This document shows, one piece after another, positions 56,776 to 64,000 of a stretch of DNA of 64,000 bases (the stretch's first letter is position 1; each line of letters opens with the position of its first letter). Both the position numbers and the translations under genes were made by a program. The notes under the pieces are model-generated. The model was not told the origin of the DNA. It worked only from the letters and a program-made list of their open reading frames with translations, and did no database searches. The DNA lies in the NCBI RefSeq assembly GCF_026262505.1, contig NC_067208.1, forward strand, positions 1,922,001-1,986,000, written 5' to 3'. The DNA comes from Trichomonas vaginalis G3. Lineage: Eukaryota; Parabasalia; Trichomonadida; Trichomonadidae.

Positions 56776-57447
56776 ATGAATTTTTTGATTTTTCCTTTGT
56801 TTGGGAAATGTCAAGAGATAAATGGCATTTTTAAACGTGTTTACTCTGACAAGATTATTGTTTTAGATGTAAGTGGCTCGTCTAAGCAGTATATTAACGG
56901 TACAAAACAGCTTACAAAACCAGAATACGCAATTTATCCTTAGGACAAGAGTTATGATTGGTGTTCCAACTGTGGCCGCAGTTATGATGAACACCCTTAC
57001 ATTACATTCTCTCTTACAAACAAAAGGTTTAAAATCAAAGGATATTTTGTTAGATCTGGCTGCTGTTACGAAGATGGATGCTGCTGTGAAGAGTACAGAT
57101 ATTGTGTGAGATGCTGTTTGTTCAGTTGGTCACTACAAATCTCAGATGACAACAAAACATGGAAAGAAGTTCACAGAGTTGACAGAGATTACGAAATGAG
57201 AAGATGCAAAGAGAGAACTTACGATTTCGATAAAGAATACACAGCTAAGTACGTAAGACTGATACAGAATGAACCATGCCCTGGAGATCCACCATGTATT
57301 GCCATCAACAAACTCGATTTATTAGGTGATGTGATTGGTCCTGATTCAAATCAAATTGAAGAGGATTTTGTTTCATTCCATGATGACGATGATGATGTGA
57401 GTATCATTGGTCACATCTCTAAGAACGGCAATGTTAAAATAAACTAA
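56776..57447 (+). pseudogene. Host F5/8 type C (discoidin-like) protein with one internal stop
   Basis: One continuous 224-codon frame, interrupted only by TAG at 56941. Downstream, SYDWCSNCGRSYDEHPYITF, KIKGYFVRSGCCYEDGCCCE, SWSLQISDDNKTWKEVHRVD and AKYVRLIQNEPCPGDP follow the F5/8 type C pattern (GY-R, SW-S-D-W, VR). This Cys-rich version is a T. vaginalis family. The acidic end has DDDDDVSIIGHISKNGN. Because the rest is clean, the stop may be recent or a base error. Confidence 0.7.
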
Positions 57448-58276
57448 AAAATATTTCATTTTTATTATTATTATTATTTGATCTATATTGATAATTTGAT
57501 AATTTTGCCTTTCTGTACGTTCAAAGAATAGTTTTGGAATAAAAGAAATGGAATGTACATCATTATTAAAAAAGAAACTAGGCATAATACAAATTCGAAT
57601 TCATTCTTGGAGACAAATTTTCATCATTGATTGATTTAGAATCATTTTTATCAAATCTGTTCTTGAAGTTGCATCTTCAAACGATGAAGTCTCGTATTCA
57701 TTATTATTAATACAAAGCGCTTGATAAAATATAGTCTTTTAAAAAAGAAATTGCCTATGATATCAATGGAGCTTTAATAATCAAATTCCAAAATTTTTTT
57801 CATATAATAAAATGATAAACTTCTTAATGGTGCACTTACGCCCATATGATATGGCCTTCAATTCAGATGTCTAAGGTTAATTTTCAATGACGCTTCACGT
57901 CAGTTGTTAAAAATTTGAATTAATGTCAGATGGGCGTAAGTGCAGCCTTAATAAAAGTTAAATTTTGGCAAGTTCTACTAGACAATTTCATATCGCTCCA
58001 AACATCCTTATATTTTAGATAAAAATACACTCAGATATACCAATTATAGCCATTGCATGGTTTCTCAATAAATGAATTTTATATAAAATGCAATTCAAAT
58101 TCAAATTCTTGAAATAGAAATATATAAACTAAAACAAATAAGTTGCATAGACATTTTATGTGACTTTGTAATATTTTGTACCAAAAATGTTTTTAAACCT
58201 TTATTATTTTGGTCAATTTTTTAGAATGTCATGTATTATAACTAAAAAATACTACATATTATAACTATACTAGGTC
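57448..58276. other. AT-rich host DNA
   Basis: No gene recognised. Holds only the MITE-like element at 57824-57951. Confidence 0.5.
57824..57951. mobile_element. MITE-like element, 120 bp, flanked by TTAA
   Basis: Terminal inverted repeats share TGCACTTACGCCCAT (left) and ATGGGCGTAAGTGCA (right), with partial matches beyond. TTAA flanks both ends (57824-57827 and 57948-57951). No coding capacity, so a non-autonomous DNA transposon with a TTAA target is the best reading. Confidence 0.65.
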
Positions 58277-58481
58277 AGGTAAGTGGGGCTTCCAGGCGCG
58301 TTGCGCCCTCTAGCCCATAAGAAATTTTGCCCAAGACCCAAGAGGAGGACCGAACCCCAGCCGACCAGCCGGTGACAAAACCAAAACCGTTGTTATTTAC
58401 ATCATATTAATGGTGTCAATTTTTAAAATGTCACTTTTCTGTCACTTTTCGGGGTAAAAACATTTTTATTATTATATATAA

Positions 58482-59300
58482 ATGAATTTTACAAAACCGC
58501 CGTCACCGTTCTTTGGAAATAAGAGTAGATGCAAAGATATTATATTGAGAGAACTTAAGAAACTACCGAATGGTCTAACATTTGTAGATTTGTTCGGTGG
58601 AAGTTTCTATATATCCCATTTATGTCATACCGTATTTCCTGACTCAAAGATTATATGCAATGACTTCGACAACTATATGGACCGTCTCAAACATATTCCA
58701 GACACAAATAATATATTGAAAGAGTTAAAAGAAAAGATACCTATAGGTAAGATGGAACGTATACCATTAGATAAGAAAAATATTGTGAGAGAGGTTTTGA
58801 AAAAAGCAGAATATATAGACTGGGATAGTATATCTGCTAGACTATTATATAGTGGTGCTATAAGAGTTCATGACATTGAAACACTTATGTCAAAAGTTTT
58901 ATATCTTAACTATACAAATGTTTTCAAAGAGGACATAGAAAAATATATTGAGGGTATAGAGTTTGTGAGATGTCATTGGACAGAGTTGTATGAAAAATAT
59001 AAAGACAAGGAAAATGTTTTCTTTATAGTGGACCCGCCGTTCTATAACACATGGGATTTTCAATACCAAGTAGACTGGACTTTGAGAGACTCTTTAGAAA
59101 CTTTAGACGTTATACATAACCATCCATGCTTTTACTTTACATCCGATAAAAGTGGTTTGGAAACCGTTATGAGATGGTTAGAGGACATACATGACTATGA
59201 GTTTATATATGACAAGATAGAATATGAGAGAGGTCCTATAAACCGGAGAAAGTGTCACAATAAAGAAATTTTATTAGTAAGTAAATGTGGTTTGAAATAG
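58482..59300 (+). CDS. Dam-type DNA N6-adenine methylase, C copy
   Basis: Whole, 272 residues ending SKCGLK. Same D12-class motifs (PFFGNKSRCKD, FVDLFGGSF, VDPPFYNT). The TTTTTATTATTATATATAA leader is identical to A. Third copy of the gene in the window. Confidence 0.9.
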   Translation: MNFTKPPSPFFGNKSRCKDIILRELKKLPNGLTFVDLFGGSFYISHLCHTVFPDSKIICNDFDNYMDRLKHIPDTNNILKELKEKIPIGKMERIPLDKKNIVREVLKKAEYIDWDSISARLLYSGAIRVHDIETLMSKVLYLNYTNVFKEDIEKYIEGIEFVRCHWTELYEKYKDKENVFFIVDPPFYNTWDFQYQVDWTLRDSLETLDVIHNHPCFYFTSDKSGLETVMRWLEDIHDYEFIYDKIEYERGPINRRKCHNKEILLVSKCGLK

Positions 59301-59416
59301 GACTACTTGTTTTAGGTTTTTTCCATTGTGTCATTTATTTATTTGACGTGGCAGAAAAGTACAGAGAATATGAAGATGAACCAATGCCTGCAAATGTTCA
59401 GTATATGTACTCGTAA
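59285..59416 (+). CDS. 43-residue single-span membrane protein, C copy
   Basis: MWFEIGLLVLGFFHCVIYLF with an acidic tail ending VQYMYS, overlapping the methylase end by 16 bp. Whole. Confidence 0.62.
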   Translation: MWFEIGLLVLGFFHCVIYLFDVAEKYREYEDEPMPANVQYMYS

Positions 59417-59439
59417 GAGATATTTTTATCTAATATTAA

Positions 59440-59802
59440 ATGGACGCACAGAACTTAGCGAATGCACAGCAACCTGGACAACCAAACCCAGAGAATATTC
59501 CAAATGAAGTTAGAATACAAACTGCAATGGCAAACTATGGTCAAGTGCCAACAGATGTACAAATGCAAACTGCCATGTCAAATGACGCTGCGTTAGGTTT
59601 GCCACCATGGTATGCAAATATGAGATGGAAAGAGTTTTATACAAACCCTGAAGTGGGATATAAACAACTTTATGCAGATGACGCGAACACAGGAGTTGAC
59701 CCAGAATATGTTTTCTACCAGAGGAGAAACAGAATGTATGAGCTCCAGTTAAAGAATGCTATGGAACTCAACAGGAAACGTAAGAGACTAGGCGGACATT
59801 AG
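59440..59802 (+). CDS. 120-residue element protein, C copy
   Basis: Whole and essentially the same as in B: QTAM repeats, NPEVGYKQLYADDANTGV and basic tail. The TTTTTATCTAATATTAA leader precedes the ATG. Confidence 0.72.
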   Translation: MDAQNLANAQQPGQPNPENIPNEVRIQTAMANYGQVPTDVQMQTAMSNDAALGLPPWYANMRWKEFYTNPEVGYKQLYADDANTGVDPEYVFYQRRNRMYELQLKNAMELNRKRKRLGGH

Positions 59803-59820
59803 ATTTTTACATATAGTAAA

Positions 59821-60063
59821 ATGGGTTTCTTCAGTAAGATAGGAAACTTCTTTCGAAATGTTGGAAGAGGTATATGGAATGGAATAAAATCTGTCGGAAG
59901 AGGAGTATGGAACGGTGTCAAAAATATTGGTAAAAGAGTAGGTCAGTTCGTTGGTATTATACCTAAAGACCCTGAACCAGAAGAGCAAGCTCCTGTTATA
60001 CAACAGCCTGAACCTGCACCACAGTCTAGTTGGCAACCAAATCCAACACCTCAACCGTATTAA
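59821..60063 (+). CDS. 80-residue amphipathic cationic protein, C copy
   Basis: Whole: MGFFSKIGNFFRNVGRGIWN, repeats VGRGVWNGVKN and IGKRVGQFVGI, Pro-rich tail. See the A copy for the possible membrane-active role. Confidence 0.73.
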   Translation: MGFFSKIGNFFRNVGRGIWNGIKSVGRGVWNGVKNIGKRVGQFVGIIPKDPEPEEQAPVIQQPEPAPQSSWQPNPTPQPY

Positions 60064-60067
60064 AAAA

Positions 60068-60776
60068 TTATATTTTTATCGTTCGATAGTAGTTGTATAT
60101 GAAACTAAGTTCTAAGTAAAACGCATGGTATAATGGAATTATTCTTTTTCTTCCATCTGTAGTAAACCATACTTGAAAGTCTGAAATACTTCCACTCGGC
60201 GGTTCATATAACTTTGTAGGTTTTTCGTAAAAGTCATTCATCAGACATAAGAAAGAGTTTTGCGCACCAGAAAATGAAGCATGAACAATAATAGCATCTG
60301 GGTCGAAAATATTTTCATATGTTCCATTAGGGTTTTCGACTTCATAATAGTCCGGGTGTACTGGATATGCTGCAGGCTGATTTAACATCCTCATAAATCT
60401 ATACCATGCCAAGTTGTTATATTTTGTAGAAATATAAACGTTTTCTCCAAGGTCTTCTATTTTATTGATTTTAACAGTTGCATTTTTCCTGTCATAAATA
60501 ATATCGAGATGGTATTCTCCTTCGTCAATGTTAAACTGGTTTGCATATTCAATATAGATATCGTTTATTTTTTCTTGAAAAGCTTGAAGAGTTGTTTCTA
60601 AGTTTATAAGCAAATTAACTTGTAAAAGTTTTCCTTGTTCAAATTTCTCATACATACGTTTTTCTTTGTTATAGTATCGAACTTCAAAACCGACCGTAAA
60701 TGGGAAACCATGTATGGCTTCTGAAATAAACTTCATTCTACGAAAGCCAATAGCTTTTGTGACGGATGGGTCTCTT
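60068..60776 (-). pseudogene. Capsid-associated family protein (YPLRWL family), C copy cut by D
   Basis: The C-terminal 230 residues of the family, from LRDPSVTKAIGFRR to LELSFIYNYYR. The N-terminal part is removed by the insertion of element D at about 60776. Sequence is closest to A copy 1. Confidence 0.78.
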
Positions 60777-60983
60777 AAGTTAGTATACATATCATGTGTA
60801 CGGAGGCACTGCGAGCCTCCTTACCCATTATATGTGAATTTGACACTTTACAAAACTGTTAACGTATATTTTACAACACAAACACAAACACCAACTTAAC
60901 CTTAAATATTTATAAAGCCGCCAACCACTTCACCTCACTAACGTTTTCACAAACGACTTCACTACTGTAAAAAATAAACGTTC
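60777..60983. other. Left tip region of element D
   Basis: Contains the GGAGGC/GCCTCC hairpin and then AT-rich sequence with AACACAAACACAAACACCAA. No gene was seen. Confidence 0.5.
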
Positions 60984-61310
60984 TCACTTACAAAAGTATT
61001 GCAACTCTTCCCATTGCTGTGCTTCACACAATAGTTCATATTCTTCAGTATCGCTGCTGTCGCTCCAATCGTCAGAGTCAAAGTCACTGTCAAAATAAAT
61101 GTTAGTAAGTTTTGACAAAGCTAATGAAACACGTTTACCGTTTGTATCGTATGCTTGTATAAACTTTCCATTCTTCATTCCTTCATAAACGCTCAAACTA
61201 ACTTTACCCTTTCTCCCTCGTATCTGATAGAATGTATTTTCACGAGGAACGAAGAACAAATTCTTGAACTCATGACCGTTGTAGTTTGTTATCTCAATAG
61301 TTTTCGTCAT
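60984..61310 (-). CDS. 108-residue acidic protein (element D)
   Basis: Starts MTKTIEITNYNGHEFKNLFF. A beta-rich first part (YQIRGRKGKVSLSVYEGMKN) is followed by a Ser/Asp stretch (DSDFDSDDWSDSSDTEEYEL). The leader ATTTTTATATAA precedes the ATG. Unknown function; the acidic end could contact DNA-binding proteins. Confidence 0.6.
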   Translation of the reverse strand: MTKTIEITNYNGHEFKNLFFVPRENTFYQIRGRKGKVSLSVYEGMKNGKFIQAYDTNGKRVSLALSKLTNIYFDSDFDSDDWSDSSDTEEYELLCEAQQWEELQYFCK

Positions 61311-61384
61311 TTATATAAAAATAAAATAAAAATAATTTTAAAAATAAAATAAAAAATAAATGATATTACTACCTTCACGCGTAT

Positions 61385-61460
61385 GAAAACATAGCACACA
61401 AATAAATTTAGGTGAAGTGGTGAAATCTCACCTCTTTTTTCACCCGGTTTTTCACCCTGT
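61385..61460. repeat. GGTGA/TCACC module in element D
   Basis: A variant of the dispersed module (about 61411-61456): GGTGAAGTGGTGAAATCTCACC followed by two more T-tract-spaced CACC repeats. Its presence in D shows the module is shared between Polinton lineages. Confidence 0.75.
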
Positions 61461-61465
61461 TGAAT

Positions 61466-61993
61466 TCATTGCTTTATAACTCTCTTCCTTGGTTTCTTTT
61501 TAGTTGCTTTCTTCACGTCTTTCTCCAACTTGACTGTCTTTCTTCTTCGTCCATAATGATACCAATTACTTCCACCAGTCAATGGGTCAAATGGTCTTTC
61601 ATAAGGGTTTCCATACATTCCATAAGGTCCGGATGGATAAACCGCTGGTGGAGAAGAAACATTTTCTTTAGTTCCATCGAATCTATTTAAATGCATTGTT
61701 TCACCTTTCATCTGGTCATTAAAGTCTTTTGCGTGTTTTGCAAACTCATCGTCCTTTCCTAAAGCATTTTCTGACTCAGTCGCAACCAAATTGGATGCTT
61801 TATTTATGAGCCCTATTTTATTTAATCTTAACTTCTTTGCAACCCAGCCTCCAATCTTCCCTTTATTTGCATCTAATGTCTTCGAAACCCTTCCTCCACT
61901 CATTTTATTTACTGCGTCATAAGCTCCAAGTGCTTTTGCTCCAAATGCTAATGCTTTTGTTCCCATTGCGCCTAAAGCTGCCCAAGCTACCAT
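61466..61993 (-). CDS. 175-residue Gly/Ala-rich, basic-tailed protein (element D)
   Basis: Hydrophobic small-residue N-terminus (WAALGAMGTKALAFGAKALG), a middle part (KIGGWVAKKLRLNKIGLINK), a Pro/Gly/Tyr segment (PSGPYGMYGNPYERPFDPLT) and a very basic end (KKATKKKPRKRVIKQ). The profile suits an internal virion or DNA-binding core protein, perhaps the analogue of the 133-residue gene in A and B. It abuts the 74-residue gene with no spacer. Confidence 0.68.
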   Translation of the reverse strand: MVAWAALGAMGTKALAFGAKALGAYDAVNKMSGGRVSKTLDANKGKIGGWVAKKLRLNKIGLINKASNLVATESENALGKDDEFAKHAKDFNDQMKGETMHLNRFDGTKENVSSPPAVYPSGPYGMYGNPYERPFDPLTGGSNWYHYGRRRKTVKLEKDVKKATKKKPRKRVIKQ

Positions 61994-62218
61994 TTACACC
62001 ATATTAAAATCATCTCTCTTCAATATTATCTCATAAAAGTTCTCGTTACTGGAGAAAGTCAATGAAACATAAGCGTTCTCACGGGCTTCGCCCTCACCGC
62101 TTTGCGGTCTATCTAACTTCTTTCTTATATCATCTATACGCTTCAAAATGTCTGAACAATTGCTAACATCTTCTACAACAGTTATTTCATCATGAATGAC
62201 CTTCAAGAACAAGCTCAT
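61994..62218 (-). CDS. 74-residue protein (element D)
   Basis: Starts MSLFLKVIHDEITVVEDVSN, with a helical middle and a beta end (NFYEIILKRDDF). It abuts both neighbours with no gap, which implies a shared transcript or promoters inside the upstream genes. Two perfect mini-hairpins lie inside it at 62083-62108. Function unknown. Confidence 0.58.
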   Translation of the reverse strand: MSLFLKVIHDEITVVEDVSNCSDILKRIDDIRKKLDRPQSGEGEARENAYVSLTFSSNENFYEIILKRDDFNMV

Positions 62219-63100
62219 TTAATATGCTATTAAAATCATCTCAATAATGAGTCCATCCTTTCCGTCTTTGGGTAGCACAACATCTTTCATTGAAGAAGGT
62301 TCGACAAGTCTTATGTTAAACTTACTGACAAAGTTTGTTATACTATAATGCTTTGGCGGCGAATACATATAGTTTGAAAGACATAATATAGATTCTTCAG
62401 CAAATTCACTTATACTGGATTTTATAACAATGTTCTCACGAGACCAAATGCCACCAATTGACAATCTTGTAAGCAATCCTGCTGAACCTTCAACTGTAAA
62501 CGTCGATAGTAACATTCCACGAAGGTCATCTATTGACATCTTTGAGTCACTGAATTTAAAGATTTTCTTAAAGCAATCGTCATTATCTAACCATGCAATA
62601 GCTTTGAAGTTTTCATTCGAATAGACATCTGCTTCATTAAATGTAAATCCTGACTTCTTTGCAGAGACGACTTTAAAATCTATTGAGTTTGTTTCAAAAT
62701 TATATGCTATGGTAACTTCTGAAGGTAATGGATGTCCTTCCGCAGTAAGTTGTTCTCTCACTACCGTTTGAAGCTTTGTGTTAAAAACTTTCATGTCATC
62801 TCCTGTGTCTAGGTTCACATACACAGCAACAGGAAAACTATCTTGCTTCTTTGTTTCATCATTATATCTCAAAACATTAAAGTTCTTCAATAATATTGTT
62901 CTTCCTGCTGGAATACTTCGAACCTGTCTGATTTCAATAGCTTTCTCACCTCCTACATACTCTACCCAGTGTCTTGGATATTCATAAGTATACTGACTTT
63001 CTTGAATTTTGGTAGGTTTCATCATAACGTGTTCATAGTATATCTTTATACTCTTGTCAGTTAGACTCGGTGCTATGTTCTGAATATTTCTGACTTGCAT
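62219..63100 (-). CDS. Capsid-associated family protein, element D version
   Basis: 293 residues from ATG 63100 (MQVRNIQNIAPSLTDKSIKI). YEYPRHWVEYVGGEKAIEIR parallels FDYPLRWLRDP-KAIGFR of the A-C family, and the end LIIEMILIAY parallels FYLELSFIYNY. The frame extends upstream into the divergent ATPase gene; I preferred this start because a 16-bp bidirectional promoter lies before it. Probably a minor capsid-type protein. Whole. Confidence 0.68.
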   Translation of the reverse strand: MQVRNIQNIAPSLTDKSIKIYYEHVMMKPTKIQESQYTYEYPRHWVEYVGGEKAIEIRQVRSIPAGRTILLKNFNVLRYNDETKKQDSFPVAVYVNLDTGDDMKVFNTKLQTVVREQLTAEGHPLPSEVTIAYNFETNSIDFKVVSAKKSGFTFNEADVYSNENFKAIAWLDNDDCFKKIFKFSDSKMSIDDLRGMLLSTFTVEGSAGLLTRLSIGGIWSRENIVIKSSISEFAEESILCLSNYMYSPPKHYSITNFVSKFNIRLVEPSSMKDVVLPKDGKDGLIIEMILIAY

Positions 63101-63116
63101 TTTTAATGGAGATAAA
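63101..63116. promoter_or_regulatory. 16-bp bidirectional promoter (element D)
   Basis: TTTTTAATGGAGATAAA-type sequence separates the divergent start codons at 63100 and 63117, the tightest case in the window. It again shows TTTTTA followed by ATAAA and ATG. Confidence 0.55.
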
Positions 63117-64000
63117 ATGAAGCATTTAATACATGATGTAGATGAAGACATGAATGAAACTACAGACAAACTTAACTCTTCGCTTATTCTTCCTTTCAGC
63201 AAAGATTATGAATTCTGTTCAAATGGTGTATATTTCTATTGTGGAAAGATGGGTTCAGGTAAGACATTTAACATCATTCGTCATATACTCATAACAGAGC
63301 GTTTAGGAAACGACTCTTACTATGACCAAATCATTATATCAGCAACTTCAGACTCTATGGACTCAACAGCGAAAACATTTATGTCAAAAGTTCAAGCCTC
63401 TGTCGTTAAAGTTCCAGACAGTGAACTCATTGAATTTCTTCAACGTTACATTCGACGTAAGAGAAAATATTATGCCATCGTAGAGTTCATACAGTCAGGA
63501 ATGCAAAAGACTTCTGAGGAGATGGAAAGAATTATTGACAAACACCACTTACGTCAATACTCAGGAGTTTACGATATGAAACGACTTACAAACTACATTC
63601 TGTCAAAACTTTCAAAATACCCCTTCAAAAAGTATCCTTCAAACACTCTGCTCGTTTGTGACGACTTCGCCGGAAAAGGTTTAGTGTCAAAACCAGACTC
63701 ACCATTAGCTAACATCATAACTAAAGTCAGACATTACCATTTAACTGTAGCAATACTTATGCAAACATGGAGGTTTTTAGCTTTAAACATAAAACGTCTC
63801 ATAACTGACTTCGTTATCTTTCAAGGTTTCTCACGCTATGATATTGAACTCATTTGGAAACAGTCAGGTATAACATTACCTTTTGAAGAAATTTGGGAAG
63901 CATATAAGTCTCTCATCTCTCCTCGTTCATACCTTGAGATTCATATCATGACTAATACCATTAAAGTCAAAAATATTCCATGGGAACGACCAACATTGTT
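63117..64000 (+). CDS. A32/FtsK-HerA-like packaging ATPase, element D (partial)
   Basis: Open to the window end (294 codons). Walker A is YFYCGKMGSGKTFNI near residue 48 and Walker B is NTLLVCDDFAGKG near 180. A VAILMQTWRFL sensor segment and YLEIHIMTNTIKV follow, in the same order as the A and B ATPases but with low identity. Starts MKHLIHDVDEDMNE. Its stop lies beyond the window. Expected DNA-packaging motor. Confidence 0.85.
   Translation, partial: MKHLIHDVDEDMNETTDKLNSSLILPFSKDYEFCSNGVYFYCGKMGSGKTFNIIRHILITERLGNDSYYDQIIISATSDSMDSTAKTFMSKVQASVVKVPDSELIEFLQRYIRRKRKYYAIVEFIQSGMQKTSEEMERIIDKHHLRQYSGVYDMKRLTNYILSKLSKYPFKKYPSNTLLVCDDFAGKGLVSKPDSPLANIITKVRHYHLTVAILMQTWRFLALNIKRLITDFVIFQGFSRYDIELIWKQSGITLPFEEIWEAYKSLISPRSYLEIHIMTNTIKVKNIPWERPTL

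Larger units (their letters stand above)
58277..60776. mobile_element. Polinton element C, left end (interrupted by D)
   Basis: Begins with GGTAAGTGGGG and a tip hairpin (58286-58316) of the A/B design but with another inner stem and no A tract. It carries methylase, membrane micro-gene, 120- and 80-residue genes and part of the capsid-associated gene in the order of A and B. It is cut at about 60776 by element D. The rest is outside the window. Confidence 0.88.
60777..64000. mobile_element. Polinton element D, left part, inserted into C
   Basis: A distinct Polinton lineage. Its tip region has a GGAGGC/GCCTCC hairpin at about 60811-60829. Its genes (108, 175 and 74 residues, a capsid-associated relative, packaging ATPase) are only distantly related or unrelated to A-C. 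It continues past the window. No breaks seen in the visible genes. Confidence 0.78.

Overview
The window looks like Trichomonas vaginalis nuclear DNA. It is AT-rich and intron-poor, it is crowded with Maverick/Polinton elements, and its few host-type genes belong to families expanded in that parasite: ankyrin/DUF3447 proteins, Gly_rich proteins, F5/8 type C proteins and beta-helix-like surface proteins. All of these host copies are decayed.

Layout. (1) 1-23799: right-hand part of Polinton A; its left tip lies outside the window. (2) 23800-26600: remnant of an unrelated Polinton (E), with an integrase fossil, small genes and repeats. (3) 26600-28807: host DNA with a surface-protein fossil, a tRNA-like scrap and a 121-bp tandem array. 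(4) 28808-53063: Polinton B, bounded at both ends by hairpin-bearing terminal inverted repeats, A24/T23 tracts and an AATTC target duplication, about 24.3 kb. (5) 53064-58276: host gene graveyard plus a 120-bp MITE-like element. (6) 58277-60776: left end of a third related Polinton, C. (7) 60777-64000: a different Polinton, D, inserted into C and running off the window.

A, B and C are one family. A and B lie head to head, so their right-hand blocks (13.5-23.3 kb and 29.0-38.7 kb) form a roughly 10-kb inverted repeat. The shared blocks encode a virion set (double-jelly-roll major capsid protein, probable penton, A32/FtsK-like packaging ATPase, a phage-style tail fibre, small amphipathic proteins), an rve integrase, an SF3 helicase with a possible SSB-like neighbour, and a Dam-type DNA methylase. 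The middle differs. B has protein-primed-type PolB, an HNH-like protein and small genes. A has no PolB, and instead carries KilA-N/GIY-YIG proteins and a second capsid-associated paralogue. No adenovirus-type protease was recognised. Several genes in each copy are broken; others look whole.

The least explained parts are non-coding: terminal hairpins with covarying stems; a dispersed palindromic module in which all five repeated 5-mers changed together in two B copies; minisatellite arrays filling one divergent promoter, with a different unit in a second copy of the locus; and 16-18 bp bidirectional promoters with a TTTTTA signal. All function calls are by eye from sequence motifs; no search was run.
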